In this document: in pieces, positions 1-9,541 of the stretch | Layout of the letters: every line of letters starts with the position of its first letter | Position numbering within the stretch: position 1 is the stretch's first letter | Source: Magnetococcales bacterium WMHbin3 | Lineage (GTDB): Bacteria > Pseudomonadota > Magnetococcia > Magnetococcales > Magnetaquicoccaceae | Assembly (NCBI GenBank): GCA_002753185.1 | Contig: PDZX01000017.1 | Coordinates: forward strand, 1 to 64,000 | Direction of reading: 5' to 3' | DNA: 64,000 bases | Made by a program: the position numbers and the translations under genes | Notes under the pieces: model-generated | Database searches by the model: none | The model's input: the letters and a program-made list of their open reading frames with translations, nothing else | Told to the model about the DNA's origin: nothing

Positions 1-47
1 GTTCATCAAGAATTCCCGCAAGAGCGGCATATCGGGCTGCAATCAAG

Positions 48-3000
48 CTATCGGTCTCCATCCGCTAAATTTATCAACACGAAAGGAAGAAGTCCATGTA
101 ATTTTTTAACGGCTCCTAAGTTGCACGCCAAGTTGCTTGTCGCTTGATCATCCTGGTAGAGGAATAAGCGTTCGGACAATTTCACGGACAACGCTTTCTC
201 CCCCATTGTGAGCAGGAGATTTTGCGCCCGCAAACCGGTCTGACGCCGCTGGCCGGGCCAAACGGAGAGCAACAGGGACTCCGGCCAATCGGGCCAGTGG
301 GGCGGACCGCCAACCAGCACGCGCCCGGCGACCAACGTCTTCTCCTCCTGGGGTTCGCTCCCTTCCAGAAAGTGGAACATACTCCCGACCAGCGGGAAGG
401 CTAGAGGAAACTGAGTCACCTTCAGGCCAGCCTGTTTCAGAGCCATGGAGAAGCGATAAACAGCCAACCAATTGTGGGTTTCCTTAGCCATCTGCTGCCA
501 AGCCTTCTCCAATTGACTCCGACGTTCCGCTTGACGGCTGGCCCGCCAAGCGGCCAACCCCTCATCGGTTAGCTGCCACCATTGCCGTTCCAGGGCCTTG
601 GTGGCTGCTTCCTGCCAATTGGTCACATCCTCCATCTCCAGCAACCCATCGGCCAGGAAGGTTCCCGCCAGCCACAGGCCATTATCGGCATCTTTCAACA
701 GGGCGTGAAGCACGGGGCGCAGTCTCTCAGGGCCGGGAACGGCCACAAGGGCGGCCCACAAGCGCAGGGTTTCCCACCAGTTGTCATGCTCCATCTTATC
801 CTGGCAGGCCTTGATGCGCGGCCCCTCCCCCTCCACGGTGGCGTTCATATGCCAGGCGGAAAGAAATTCCTGAAAGCTCAGGTGGGTGAAAGAGAGGGTG
901 TCGTCGCTCCGTTCGGTGAGTACCCCCGCCGGGCCGGCCAGCCAACTGAGAAAACCGTCCTTTTGAATGGCGCTCCACTTCTCTGGCAACAGGGTGGCCA
1001 GTTCGCTCCAGGGGCGAATCAGGGTGGCCCTGTCGGATTGTTGATAGCCCTTGTCCTGTACCCCGAAGGCCAGGGCAGCGGTCACCCGCATGCGCTTCTT
1101 CCCGGATCTGGGCCGCCAGCGGTGCGGCTCACCCCGCACACCACTGGCCTCCTTGCGATCTGGCAAGGCGGTTAGGAGATTTTCCAAACTCAACTGATAG
1201 AGCTTGTGGCGCTGGACCGGCAAGGGGCTGGAGCGGCTGATGAGCAGCATCATGGTCAGCAGCAGAGCGGTTCGGGAGAGTGCCAGGGCCTCCGGGGTCC
1301 GCTTCAGGGCATCCATGAACTCCTGGATGCGCCGCTCTCCCTCCGGCCCCTGCTCTCCGATGGCCTCCCGATAGAACCGATCCGTCAGCAGACGGATCTC
1401 GCCATCGTCGAGGGGTTGCACGTCCAGCACCTTGAAGCCATCGCTGTGGCTGGGCCGTCCCTCCCCATAAGGGCGGCTGCTCACCACCACCCGCACCCGT
1501 GGGTGGGCTTGCAGGAAAGGCAAAAGGTGGGCGCGGAAGTCGTTGCCCAGATCCCCCAGTTCGTCCCAGCCGTCCACCAGCAGCACCGGGATGGGTCCGG
1601 CTTGGCCGGTGAGATGGTGCCAAAAGGGCTGCCACCACCCCCCCAGCCCATATTCCTTGCACCAGACAGTAAAAAAACCCTCCAGGTTCCGTTTCTCCTG
1701 GGGCGCATTTCCCCAGTGGCGGGCCAGGGCGCGCAGTTCCAGCAGCACCGGAAACACGTTTGCTTGTTGCAAAAGATGGCGGAAGGTCCAACGCATCCAG
1801 GTGGTCTTGCCGCAGCCCGCCACCCCCCGAATCACCAGCCGGTCTTGCAAATGGGGGATCTCTTCGGGGGGATGGACCCGTCCCTGGTCCAGTTTCTCCG
1901 GGTTGTAGTCTTTCCCCAGGCGCAGGGGGACGTACATCCGCTCCAGATTGACCTCGATGGGTTTGCCGTAGGCCCCCCCGGCCTGGGCGGCTCCGGCGTG
2001 GCGCAGGTCCCAGCGATCATAGAGATATCCCAGGCGTTGACGGTATTCCTGCAAAAAAACCGTCACATCCTCGGAACGATTGGCGGGCGTCGCCTGTGCC
2101 CGCAAAGCCAGATGGAGGGGTTGTCGAAAGGGCGAACGCTCGTTGGGGTCGGGGGACCAGGCCCCCAACTCCGACTCCCCGGTCATGGGCCGGTTGGGAT
2201 AATAGGCCAGGGCATTGGCAAGCAATTCACGGTTGCGGATGGTCATCAGCCGGCAGGTATTGGTTGCCCGTTCGACCCCCATGGACCCGGCCCCCAGAAC
2301 GTGGGCCATGCCCATCTCCTGCCAGTTGATGGCCGTGACGTTGCTGTGCTCGTGCTGGTGGCCGTGAAGGATCAACCCCACCCGGCACTCCTCCACCAGC
2401 CGTTTGAGCTGCCGTTCCATCTCCCGATCCGGGCCGTGGTGCAGGGCCACGATGCGAAGGGGACAGTTGGCATCGTCCTCCCGCCACAAGGCCATGAGCC
2501 GGTTGATCTGCAGATGGTCCAAAGCCCCACGATGGTCCTGGTGAGACTCCTGGAAGCAGGAGTCCAAAGCCGCCACCGACACCCCCAGATTGGAAATATT
2601 CCACAACAAGGGACCGTGTTCGCCCTTTTCAACGATCATCCCGGCCTGCGACTCCCCCTGCAACTCACTGACAAACTTTGCATAAAACTGCAATTTCTTC
2701 TCCCGGATCCCCTCCCGGAACGCCTCTTCGGAAAATCCGTCCCCGGCCTCCAATTCCTCGGCGACGCTGCGGCACATTCCCCAGGAAACATCATGATTGC
2801 CAGGGAGCAGCAGCAGATTGGCGCTCTCCATGCCCAGGGAACCGGGCAGGGCGCGCAGAAATTTTTCCGCCAGTTCGTATTCCCTTGGTTTGGCGGCCTC
2901 GGCAATATCGCCGGTGATGATCACCAGCCTCACTTTTTCACCAGTCGGCAACATTTCTTGCACCGATTTGCCCAGCCGAATCGCCACCTTATCCGGATTG

Positions 3001-3071
3001 CGCTCGGCAAAACGGCTCTTCGGGCCGAAATGAAGGTCGGAAAGGTGCAATATGTGCATAGGATCGATCAT
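48..3071 (-). CDS. Metallophosphoesterase-NACHT NTPase fusion, candidate STAND defence protein
   Basis: 1007 residues with two clear modules. Residues 5-245 form a calcineurin-like phosphoesterase: HLSDLHFG (D12, H14), GDI (D55), GNHD (N92, H93), HH (211-212) and GHQH (H236, H238) supply the expected metal ligands. Residues about 410-760 form a NACHT-type P-loop NTPase: Walker A GVAGCGKTT (416-424), Walker B LLVDGWDELG (497-506) and a downstream VSSRPYG arginine motif. The remaining ~250 residues are helical with no family I recognise and could be the sensor. By analogy with bacterial NACHT and Avs proteins, the phosphoesterase would be the effector released when the C-terminus senses a ligand; this is inference. 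Start: ATG at 3071 has AGGGAG 12 nt upstream; ATG at 3059 would also leave the whole domain. No nearby partner gene is seen; the next gene is divergent. Confidence 0.85.
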   Translation of the reverse strand: MIDPMHILHLSDLHFGPKSRFAERNPDKVAIRLGKSVQEMLPTGEKVRLVIITGDIAEAAKPREYELAEKFLRALPGSLGMESANLLLLPGNHDVSWGMCRSVAEELEAGDGFSEEAFREGIREKKLQFYAKFVSELQGESQAGMIVEKGEHGPLLWNISNLGVSVAALDSCFQESHQDHRGALDHLQINRLMALWREDDANCPLRIVALHHGPDREMERQLKRLVEECRVGLILHGHQHEHSNVTAINWQEMGMAHVLGAGSMGVERATNTCRLMTIRNRELLANALAYYPNRPMTGESELGAWSPDPNERSPFRQPLHLALRAQATPANRSEDVTVFLQEYRQRLGYLYDRWDLRHAGAAQAGGAYGKPIEVNLERMYVPLRLGKDYNPEKLDQGRVHPPEEIPHLQDRLVIRGVAGCGKTTWMRWTFRHLLQQANVFPVLLELRALARHWGNAPQEKRNLEGFFTVWCKEYGLGGWWQPFWHHLTGQAGPIPVLLVDGWDELGDLGNDFRAHLLPFLQAHPRVRVVVSSRPYGEGRPSHSDGFKVLDVQPLDDGEIRLLTDRFYREAIGEQGPEGERRIQEFMDALKRTPEALALSRTALLLTMMLLISRSSPLPVQRHKLYQLSLENLLTALPDRKEASGVRGEPHRWRPRSGKKRMRVTAALAFGVQDKGYQQSDRATLIRPWSELATLLPEKWSAIQKDGFLSWLAGPAGVLTERSDDTLSFTHLSFQEFLSAWHMNATVEGEGPRIKACQDKMEHDNWWETLRLWAALVAVPGPERLRPVLHALLKDADNGLWLAGTFLADGLLEMEDVTNWQEAATKALERQWWQLTDEGLAAWRASRQAERRSQLEKAWQQMAKETHNWLAVYRFSMALKQAGLKVTQFPLAFPLVGSMFHFLEGSEPQEEKTLVAGRVLVGGPPHWPDWPESLLLSVWPGQRRQTGLRAQNLLLTMGEKALSVKLSERLFLYQDDQATSNLACNLGAVKKLHGLLPFVLINLADGDR

Positions 3072-3121
3072 GCCGCGACATCACTCCCTGGTGACCAGAA
3101 ACTTCACAGCAAAATGGCGAG

Positions 3122-3127
3122 ATTATA
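3122..3127 (-). promoter_or_regulatory. Candidate -10 box for the phosphoesterase-NACHT gene
   Basis: On the minus strand this reads TATAAT, about 50 nt before the start codon. No good -35 box lies 16-18 nt upstream. An alternative is TTGATT, 16 nt, TAGAAT slightly further upstream. The site is weakly supported. Confidence 0.3.
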
Positions 3128-3269
3128 AATTTTCGAAAAGAATTCTAACTGGTAAAAAGAAAAAATCAAGCTTCTACTCCGGTTGTCGGCCAGGGGCAGC
3201 GGGGAACGCATCCGGTGGATCCATGATCGATACACGTCCATGGGTGACGCGAGGAATTCGCTTATCCTG

Positions 3270-3298
3270 TTGACACCATTCGATTATCCTGGTATCAT
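3270..3298 (+). promoter_or_regulatory. Sigma70-type promoter of pcm-nlpD-pgi-pckA
   Basis: TTGACA (3270-3275), a 17-nt spacer and TATCAT (3293-3298) give 11 of 12 matches to the consensus at ideal spacing. It lies 47 nt before the pcm start, and all four downstream genes are on the same strand with tiny gaps or overlaps. Confidence 0.65.
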
Positions 3299-3345
3299 TT
3301 TTTCTTTTCACCAAAAGAGGTTCCGGTCAACAGGGCACATCCGGC

Positions 3346-4020
3346 ATGAAAATTCCAGAACACGGCATGATCTCACTGCGCGCCCGGCACCGCATGGTCC
3401 AGGAGCAGTTGGAGACCCAGGGGATCCAGGATCCGCGCGTTCTGGCGGCCATGCGGGAGATCCACCGGCATCTCTTCGTGGAAGAGGCCCTGGCCAGCCG
3501 CGCCTACAGCGACGAAAACCTCCCCATCGGCGCCGGCCAGACCCTCTCCCAACCCCTCACCGTGGCCCGCATGACGCAAGCCCTGCGGCTGACCGGCAAC
3601 GAGGAGTGCCTGGAAATCGGCACCGGCTCCGGCTATCAGACCGCCATCCTGGCCCGCCTGTGCCGCAAGGTCTACACCATAGAACGCTTGACGGGGCTGG
3701 CGGATGCGTCCCGCAAACGGCTGCGCCTGCTCGGACTGCACAACATCGTCTGCCGCCAGGGGGACGGCTCGCTGGGCTGGCCGGAAGAACGCCCCTTCGA
3801 CCGCATCCTGGTCACCGCCGGCACCCCGGTGACCCCGGAAAACCTCATCCGGCAACTGGGTCCCAACGGCATCCTGGTGGCCCCGGAAGGGAGCAAGAAC
3901 GCACAAAACCTGATCCGCGTCACCCGCCAGGAGGACGGCTCCATCCGCAAGGAGACCCTGGATCCCTGCTGTTTCGTCCCCCTGATCGGCGCCCAGGGGT
4001 GGCAAAACGAGGCCCCATGA
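3346..4020 (+). CDS. pcm: Protein-L-isoaspartate O-methyltransferase
   Basis: 224 residues, the usual size for Pcm. The enzyme methylates the carboxyl group of damaged L-isoaspartyl residues in proteins with S-adenosylmethionine, starting their repair. The sequence shows the family motif PIGAGQTLSQP (substrate loop), the SAM-binding motif LEIGTGSGYQTAIL and the PFDRILVTAG block. The first ATG is used; a second ATG at 3367 is also possible, and neither has a strong ribosome-binding site. The stop overlaps the start of nlpD (ATGA), so the two are translationally coupled. The pcm-nlpD pairing is conserved widely in proteobacteria, where rpoS often follows; here rpoS is replaced by pgi. Confidence 0.95.
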   Translation: MKIPEHGMISLRARHRMVQEQLETQGIQDPRVLAAMREIHRHLFVEEALASRAYSDENLPIGAGQTLSQPLTVARMTQALRLTGNEECLEIGTGSGYQTAILARLCRKVYTIERLTGLADASRKRLRLLGLHNIVCRQGDGSLGWPEERPFDRILVTAGTPVTPENLIRQLGPNGILVAPEGSKNAQNLIRVTRQEDGSIRKETLDPCCFVPLIGAQGWQNEAP

Positions 4021-4841
4021 GGAAAAAACCGTGGCTGACCCTGCTGCTGCCGACGCTGTTGCTGGGGTGCGCGGGTCCCATCGGCGCCGCTCCTCCCGAA
4101 GCCGCGCCGGCGCGCGTCGCCGTGGGTCCCCCGCTGGCCGGCGATCTGGCGCCCAAACAACGCCAGATGCAACCCGCCAAGGGAGACCACTACGTGGTGC
4201 AACCCGGCGACACCCTGTGGGCCATCGCCACCGCCCATAACCTGGACCTCGAACTGCTGGCCGAATGGAACCGCATCGACAAACCGGAACAAATCAAGTT
4301 GGGCGACCGGCTGCGCATCACGCCACCCCCAACTCCCGCCAGGCCGGGCCGCCAACCCCCCAAAAAACCGATCCTCAAGACGGAACCCCCGGAGCCGGAT
4401 ACCCGCACCCCCCTCGCCAAGCCGGTCCCGCAAGCCCCTCTGCCCCGCGAGTGGCTGTGGCCCCACGAGGGCAGGATCATTACCCGCTTCGGCCCCCAGG
4501 GGCTGCAACGCTCCACCGGCATCGACCTGGAGGTGGCGCCAGGAGACGCGATCCTGGCCTCGGCGGACGGGGTGGTGGCCTACGCGGGAGGGGGGGCGCC
4601 GGGACTGGGGAACATCCTGCTGCTGCGGCACGGCGGACCCTACATGACCGCCTATGGCCATTTGCAGAAGTTTCTGGTCAAGCGGGGCGAAAGCGTCACC
4701 GCCGGCCAGGAGATCGCCAAGGCGGGTCAGAGTGGCATCACTCCCTCGCCGCGCCTTCATTTCGAAATTCGGCATGGCATCCGGCCGGTAAATCCGGTAC
4801 TCTATCTGCCCATTCGTCATCCAACCGGGAAACCACCCTGA
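4017..4841 (+). CDS. nlpD: NlpD-like lipoprotein, LysM plus degenerate LytM/M23 domain
   Basis: 274 residues. The N-terminus is a lipoprotein signal (lysines, hydrophobic stretch, LLLGC lipobox with Cys18). A LysM peptidoglycan-binding domain covers about residues 58-103 (YVVQPGDTLWAIA), a proline-rich linker follows, and an M23/LytM domain fills residues about 145-268. The two catalytic motifs are damaged: the usual H-x-G-x-D is RSTGIDLE and the usual H-x-H is RLHFEIR, so zinc cannot be bound normally. E. coli NlpD has the same loss and acts as an activator of the amidase AmiC at the septum; a similar regulatory role is likely. Start: the ATG inside the pcm stop, giving the lipobox at the right distance. 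Confidence 0.88.
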   Translation: MRKKPWLTLLLPTLLLGCAGPIGAAPPEAAPARVAVGPPLAGDLAPKQRQMQPAKGDHYVVQPGDTLWAIATAHNLDLELLAEWNRIDKPEQIKLGDRLRITPPPTPARPGRQPPKKPILKTEPPEPDTRTPLAKPVPQAPLPREWLWPHEGRIITRFGPQGLQRSTGIDLEVAPGDAILASADGVVAYAGGGAPGLGNILLLRHGGPYMTAYGHLQKFLVKRGESVTAGQEIAKAGQSGITPSPRLHFEIRHGIRPVNPVLYLPIRHPTGKPP

Positions 4842-4846
4842 CCACC

Positions 4847-6139
4847 ATGCACCGGCCAAACTCCGCTCCGACCGCCCTGCTCATCGAGGAACACGGCTTT
4901 CTGACCACGCCGGGTGCGTGCGCTGCGACGCTGCCCCTGTCGGCGGCAACGGACATGCTCGCCACCTGGCGCCGCAAGCCGAAGACACGCCCCGCATTCC
5001 TGCGCCTGCCCCACCTCGACGAGGAACGGGAAAAGGCGCGACTGTGGTCGCGACGGTTCCGGGAACAATCCCGGCGCCTGATCGTGCTGGGAATCGGCGG
5101 CAGTTCCCTGGGGGGGAACATGCTGGTGGCCGCCCTGGCCCCGAATGGCTGGGCGGTGACCTTCTACGACAACATCTGCCCGGAATTCCTGGCCTCGTTG
5201 TACGATACCGACTGGGAGGACGTCACGGTTCTGGCGGTGAGCAAGTCCGGGGAGACCGCCGAAACCCTGGCGCAATTTCTCACGGTGTTGCCGGTCATGC
5301 GCGCGCGGCTCGGCCCCCGCTACCGGGCGCATGCCGCAGTGATCACCGAAAATCCCAACGGGGATCTGGCCGTCATTGCCCGCGACGCCGAAATCCCCAT
5401 CATCGAGCATCCGGCGGTGGGAGGCCGCTTTTCCGCGCTCTCCGTGGTGGGGCTGCTCCCGGCGGTGTTCGCGGGGGCGGACATCGACTCGCTGCTGGCC
5501 GGGGCCTCGACCATGGCCGAGGAGTGCCTGCGCCCCCACCCCCAGGAAAACCCGGCCCTGCGCTACGCCCTGGCGCAAGCCGGCATGTTTCGCGCCGGGC
5601 GCAACCTGACCGTGATCATGGCCTATGGCCAACGACTGGAGAAGATCACCTCCTGGTTTCGGCAACTGTGGGCCGAAAGCCTGGGCAAGCGGGACCAGGC
5701 CGGTGGGCCGCAAGGGTTGACCCCGGTGGATGGACGCGGGGTCACGGACCAGCACTCCCAGTTGCAACTCTATCTGGATGGCCCGCCGGACAAACAGTTC
5801 ACCCTGCTCCACGACCCCGGTCTGGCCACCATGGGCGCCACCATCCCTGGTGATTCCTTTCACCACTTGCCGGCGGTCGCGCCGCTGGCGGGGCGGACCA
5901 TCGGCGAGCTGTTCGCCGCCGAGTTCCTCGGCACCCGGGACGCCCTGATCCATCGTGGCGCGCCGGTGCGGGTGCTGAGCCTCGCCGCCGCCGATCCCTA
6001 TGCCTTGGGAGAAATGATCCTGCTGCTGGAGATGGAGACCGTCCTGGTGGCGGAGCTGTTGGGGGTCACCCCGTTCGATCAACCGGCGGTGGAGGACGGC
6101 AAGCGCCGCGCCCGCACCTATCTGCAATCCATGACCTGA
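4847..6139 (+). CDS. pgi: Glucose-6-phosphate isomerase (short form)
   Basis: 430 residues, shorter than the ~550-residue E. coli type but like the compact bacterial type. It interconverts glucose-6-phosphate and fructose-6-phosphate. Family motifs in order: VLGIGGSSLGG, SKSGETAET (phosphate-binding), VGGRFSALS, LWAESLGK (catalytic glutamate region), GRGVTDQHSQLQLYLDGP and FDQPAVEDGK with the C-terminal lysine. The start ATG lies 5 nt after the nlpD stop, so the gene belongs to the pcm transcript. In an autotroph that fixes carbon through the reductive TCA cycle it would work in the gluconeogenic direction, together with the next gene, pckA. Confidence 0.93.
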   Translation: MHRPNSAPTALLIEEHGFLTTPGACAATLPLSAATDMLATWRRKPKTRPAFLRLPHLDEEREKARLWSRRFREQSRRLIVLGIGGSSLGGNMLVAALAPNGWAVTFYDNICPEFLASLYDTDWEDVTVLAVSKSGETAETLAQFLTVLPVMRARLGPRYRAHAAVITENPNGDLAVIARDAEIPIIEHPAVGGRFSALSVVGLLPAVFAGADIDSLLAGASTMAEECLRPHPQENPALRYALAQAGMFRAGRNLTVIMAYGQRLEKITSWFRQLWAESLGKRDQAGGPQGLTPVDGRGVTDQHSQLQLYLDGPPDKQFTLLHDPGLATMGATIPGDSFHHLPAVAPLAGRTIGELFAAEFLGTRDALIHRGAPVRVLSLAAADPYALGEMILLLEMETVLVAELLGVTPFDQPAVEDGKRRARTYLQSMT

Positions 6140-6149
6140 AAGAGAACCC

Positions 6150-7769
6150 ATGAGCCGAATTCTCACCCATCAGGAGCGCTCCGACGCGGTTCGCGCCCAA
6201 TTGATGAAACTCGGTCTGCGCAACGCCGGGGCCATCCATGTCGATCTGTCGGCCCCGGAGCTGTACGAAATGGCCATCCGCCGCCACGAGGGGCACATCG
6301 GCCACGGCGGCGTGCTGGTGGTGGAAACCGGCCAGTACACCGGCCGCTCCGCCGAGGACAAATTCATCGTGGACGAACCCTCCAGCCGGGACATGGTGGC
6401 CTGGGGCCGGGTCAATCACCCCATCTCCGAAGAGAAATACGACCGGCTGCGCACACGGATCTGCGCCTACTTGCAGGACCGGGAACTGTTCATCCAGGAT
6501 TGCCGCTCCGGGGCGGACCCCAAATATCAACGCCGCATCCGCATGATCTCCACGCAGGCGTGGCAATCGCTGTTCGCCCGCAACCTGTTCATCCATCCGC
6601 GCAATCCGGCGGAGGCGGTGACCTGGCCGGATTTCACGCTGATCAACGCTGGCGGATTCCAGGCCGTGCCCGAAGTGGACGGCACCCGCTCGGAGGCCTT
6701 CATTCTGCTCCATCTGGGCCGCCGGGAGGCCCTGATCGGCGGCACCGGCTATGCGGGGGAAAACAAGAAGGTGGTCTTCACCCTGATGAACTATCTGCTG
6801 CCGTTGCAAGGGGTTTTGCCGATGCATTGCAGCGCCAACCTGGGGGAACAGGACGACGTGGCGCTCTTCTTCGGACTGTCGGGCACCGGCAAGACCACGC
6901 TCTCCACCGACCCCCGCAGGCGCATGATCGGCGACGACGAACACGGCTGGTCGGAAACCGGGGTATTCAATCTGGAAGGGGGATGCTACGCCAAGGTGAT
7001 CCGGCTCCATCCCCAGGCCGAACCGGATATCTGGAACTGCACCCGTACCTTCGGCACGGTGCTGGAAAACGTGATCCTCAACCCGGTGACCCGCCGGGTG
7101 GACCTGGACGACGCCTCGCTGACGGAAAACACCCGTGCGGCCTATCCCCTGCGCACCCTGCCGAAGATCCAGTTCGCCGGTCACGCGGGCCATCCTGCTC
7201 ACGTCATCCTGCTGACCGCCGACGCCTTTGGCATCATGCCCCCGGTGGCCAGCCTGACCACCGAACAGACCATGTATCATTTCCTTTCCGGCTATACTGC
7301 CAAGGTGGCCGGCACCGAACGCGGGGTGACGGAACCGAAGGCCACCTTCTCGGCCTGTTTCGGGGAACCGTTCATGGTGATGGATCCGGTGGTCTACGCC
7401 AACCTGCTGGGCAAAAAACTGGCGGAGACCAGGGCCAAATGCTGGCTGGTCAACACCGGCTGGACCGGCGGGCCATACGGGAGCGGCTATCGCATGCCGA
7501 TTCAGGAGACCCGCGCCATCATCGACCGGATCCTGAGCGGCGAACTGGATCATGTGGAAACCCGGCGCGACCCGGTGTTCGGATTTCACGTTCCCACTCA
7601 TGTCCTCCATGTGGACCCGATGCGTCTCAATCCGCGCCAGACCTGGCACAACCCGGAGGAGTACGACATCATGGCCGCGCAACTGGCGGAACGGTTCCGG
7701 GTCAATTTCGACGAGAAATTCACCGACCGGGTGCCGGCCGCCATTCGTGGCGGCGGCCCGGCCGGGTGA
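6150..7769 (+). CDS. pckA: Phosphoenolpyruvate carboxykinase (ATP)
   Basis: 539 residues, full length for the ATP-dependent enzyme. It converts oxaloacetate and ATP to phosphoenolpyruvate, ADP and CO2. The P-loop GLSGTGKTTLS lies near residue 245 and is followed by DDEHGW, the second kinase motif. Further family marks are the early TGRSAEDKF and the later NTGWTGGPYGSG. AAGAGA sits 7 nt before the ATG, and the gap to pgi is 10 nt. The stop codon is separated from the convergent creA stop by one base. With pgi it suggests a gluconeogenic operon fed from C4 acids. Confidence 0.96.
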   Translation: MSRILTHQERSDAVRAQLMKLGLRNAGAIHVDLSAPELYEMAIRRHEGHIGHGGVLVVETGQYTGRSAEDKFIVDEPSSRDMVAWGRVNHPISEEKYDRLRTRICAYLQDRELFIQDCRSGADPKYQRRIRMISTQAWQSLFARNLFIHPRNPAEAVTWPDFTLINAGGFQAVPEVDGTRSEAFILLHLGRREALIGGTGYAGENKKVVFTLMNYLLPLQGVLPMHCSANLGEQDDVALFFGLSGTGKTTLSTDPRRRMIGDDEHGWSETGVFNLEGGCYAKVIRLHPQAEPDIWNCTRTFGTVLENVILNPVTRRVDLDDASLTENTRAAYPLRTLPKIQFAGHAGHPAHVILLTADAFGIMPPVASLTTEQTMYHFLSGYTAKVAGTERGVTEPKATFSACFGEPFMVMDPVVYANLLGKKLAETRAKCWLVNTGWTGGPYGSGYRMPIQETRAIIDRILSGELDHVETRRDPVFGFHVPTHVLHVDPMRLNPRQTWHNPEEYDIMAAQLAERFRVNFDEKFTDRVPAAIRGGGPAG

Positions 7770-7770
7770 A

Positions 7771-8238
7771 TCAATCCTTGCGCCAGGGCATGATGGGCAC
7801 CGTGGAGATGGAGTTCTTCGGCGACCCCTCGATGATCTTGTCGCTGTAGACCAGATAGACGAGGGTATTGCGTTTCTTGTCGTGGAAACGGACCACGTGG
7901 AGGGTCTTGAACAACAGCGAGGTGCTTTTGGCGAACACCTCCTCCCCCTCCTTGAGGGTCTCCTTGATGTTGACGGGGCCGATCTGACGGCAGGCGATGG
8001 AGGCATTGGAAGGGTCCTCGGCCAGGCCCAGCCCGCCGGAGACCCCGCCCTTCTTGGCGCGGCTCAGGTGGCAGGCCACGCCTTCGACCTTGGGATCGTC
8101 GAAGGCCTCGACGACGATCTTGTCATCGGGACCGAGCATCTTGAAGACCGTATCCACGGTGCCGATCACCTCGCACCAGGCGGTGGCGGGGAGCAATCCC
8201 ATCAGCACGGGGAGCCAGGCAAGATTTTTTTTCGTCAT
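7771..8238 (-). CDS. creA: CreA family exported protein
   Basis: 155 residues. A signal peptide with two lysines and a hydrophobic core ends near ATAWCEV. The mature part matches Cre[23 protein letters not shown], a cysteine pair within VACHLS and IACRQIGP, and a C-terminal PVIMPW-like ending (VPIMPWRKD). CreA proteins are periplasmic and of unknown biochemical function. The start is the ATG before the signal peptide. It lies 35 nt downstream of the amidase gene in the same direction, so the three minus-strand exported-protein genes here may be one operon. Confidence 0.88.
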   Translation of the reverse strand: MTKKNLAWLPVLMGLLPATAWCEVIGTVDTVFKMLGPDDKIVVEAFDDPKVEGVACHLSRAKKGGVSGGLGLAEDPSNASIACRQIGPVNIKETLKEGEEVFAKSTSLLFKTLHVVRFHDKKRNTLVYLVYSDKIIEGSPKNSISTVPIMPWRKD

Positions 8239-8273
8239 TCTTCGCGTTCCTTGGAAGCAAGTGGGTTGAGGCC

Positions 8274-9017
8274 TCATGGCACGGGGCAATCGAGATTGTT
8301 GAAGGCATTGACCGCCTCCACCACGCCACGGGCCATTTTCTCCCTGGTTTCGGTTTCGAGCAAGCGCAACTCTTCGTCGCGGTGGACGATCACCCCGAAT
8401 TCGATCAGGACCGCCGGCATGATGGTGTATTTGAGCACGACCAGATTGTCGAATTGGTAGACGCCCAGATTTTCGTCGAGCATCGTGTGCCGCCCGCCCG
8501 GCACTTTCTTCGAGTGGTGGTAGGCCGGGGTGAAACCGGCATCGAGAAAATTCCTGCCAACCAGTTTGGCGAATGCGAGGCTTTTGGAATACTGCATGTT
8601 CCCGGTGGAGACCAGCACCGAATAGCCGCGGAACATATCGGCATATTTTTGCGATTTTCCGTTGAACTCCCACGCTTTCAGGAAATTGGGCTGCACCGAA
8701 TCGTGATGGATGGAGAGGAACAGATCGGCCATCTTTTCCTCGGCGATTTTGACCCTTTCCCGCAGGTTGGCGGGATTGACGATGGCGAAGGTGTGGAGGT
8801 AGCCGGCGCGGATCAGTTGATCCTTGATCATGGCGCCCATGACGAGATTGAATTCGAACTCCGGTTTGCCACGGGCGCTGATGGCGCCAGGGTCGAGGAG
8901 GCCATGACCCACATCGACGGCGATGACCAGCTCCTTGCAGGCGCACTCCTGGGCCGGCAGGGAGGTGGGCCAGGCGGCGATCAGGACGAGGAGCAGCGGC
9001 AACAGGATGAGATTCAC
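8274..9017 (-). CDS. N-acetylmuramoyl-L-alanine amidase (Amidase_3)
   Basis: 247 residues. A signal sequence of about 22 residues precedes a zinc amidase domain with [12 protein letters not shown] (first His), a glutamate in the PEFEFNL segment, SIHHDS (second His) and the C-terminal VLIEFGV glutamate motif. It should cleave the amide bond between muramic acid and the stem peptide in the periplasm. The start is a GTG whose bases overlap the TGA of the upstream gene (GTGA), since no ATG is available before the signal peptide. An insertion with [13 protein letters not shown] near the middle is longer than in short AmiC catalytic domains. It is a possible client of the NlpD-like activator encoded 4 kb away; this is inference. 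Confidence 0.87.
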   Translation of the reverse strand: MNLILLPLLLVLIAAWPTSLPAQECACKELVIAVDVGHGLLDPGAISARGKPEFEFNLVMGAMIKDQLIRAGYLHTFAIVNPANLRERVKIAEEKMADLFLSIHHDSVQPNFLKAWEFNGKSQKYADMFRGYSVLVSTGNMQYSKSLAFAKLVGRNFLDAGFTPAYHHSKKVPGGRHTMLDENLGVYQFDNLVVLKYTIMPAVLIEFGVIVHRDEELRLLETETREKMARGVVEAVNAFNNLDCPVP

Positions 9018-9466
9018 TGTCCGGTTTTCACGGGCGCGAGGGGCACGAAACGGTCGCCGTCGATCCAGGGAGCGGCGTTTTCCCGATTCCTGGCTGCGGT
9101 TGGGGTATCGATGGCCTGCAGCCATTCCAGCATGCCCTTTCCCGGTTTGGCGGCTGGCGTGGGATCCCCTGCCATTTCCCGGCAAAGATCGACCATGCGT
9201 TTGGCGGCATGATCGCTGGAGGCCGCCGGGAGATGGCGGGTCAGACAGGTATCGAACTCGCCCCACGCCTCGGTCTCGTCGGATTTGGCGGGAAGAAAGC
9301 GTCGCCGGCACACCTCCTGGAGTCGATCGGCGGCGAATGCGCTTTTGGCTGGCGTGACAAGCGTCAACACGCAGTTCTGGTATTCCGGCGGAGTTGCGGC
9401 CCGCAGCGGGGCAGCGAGCCAAGCGGTCAACAGCGTCACAGGGATGAAAAAGGCGCTCGCGTGCAT
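9014..9466 (-). CDS. Exported protein of unknown function
   Basis: 150 residues from the ATG at 9466; an in-frame TTG at 9496 would add ten residues including two arginines and give a more typical signal peptide, so the start is uncertain. The hydrophobic stretch ends with [11 protein letters not shown], a plausible signal-peptidase site. The mature part is small, rich in charged residues and has four cysteines (NCVL, VCRR, TCLT, LCRE), which could form two disulfides. I recognise no family. It overlaps the amidase gene by four bases and so is probably co-translated with it. Confidence 0.65.
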   Translation of the reverse strand: MHASAFFIPVTLLTAWLAAPLRAATPPEYQNCVLTLVTPAKSAFAADRLQEVCRRRFLPAKSDETEAWGEFDTCLTRHLPAASSDHAAKRMVDLCREMAGDPTPAAKPGKGMLEWLQAIDTPTAARNRENAAPWIDGDRFVPLAPVKTGQ

Positions 9467-9541
9467 GAGTACCAACCGTCGTGAGGAAGCAGACAATAAA
9501 AACCCAGCATGATTTTTGCAAGCTTGATGCCAGCCAAACCC

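Noticed and set aside
1206-3128. 640-residue plus-strand open frame opposite the phosphoesterase-NACHT gene
   Set aside because: It is antisense to a gene with complete domain motifs, has no recognisable domain and its composition (His, Pro, Gln-rich) is typical of shadow frames in GC-rich DNA.
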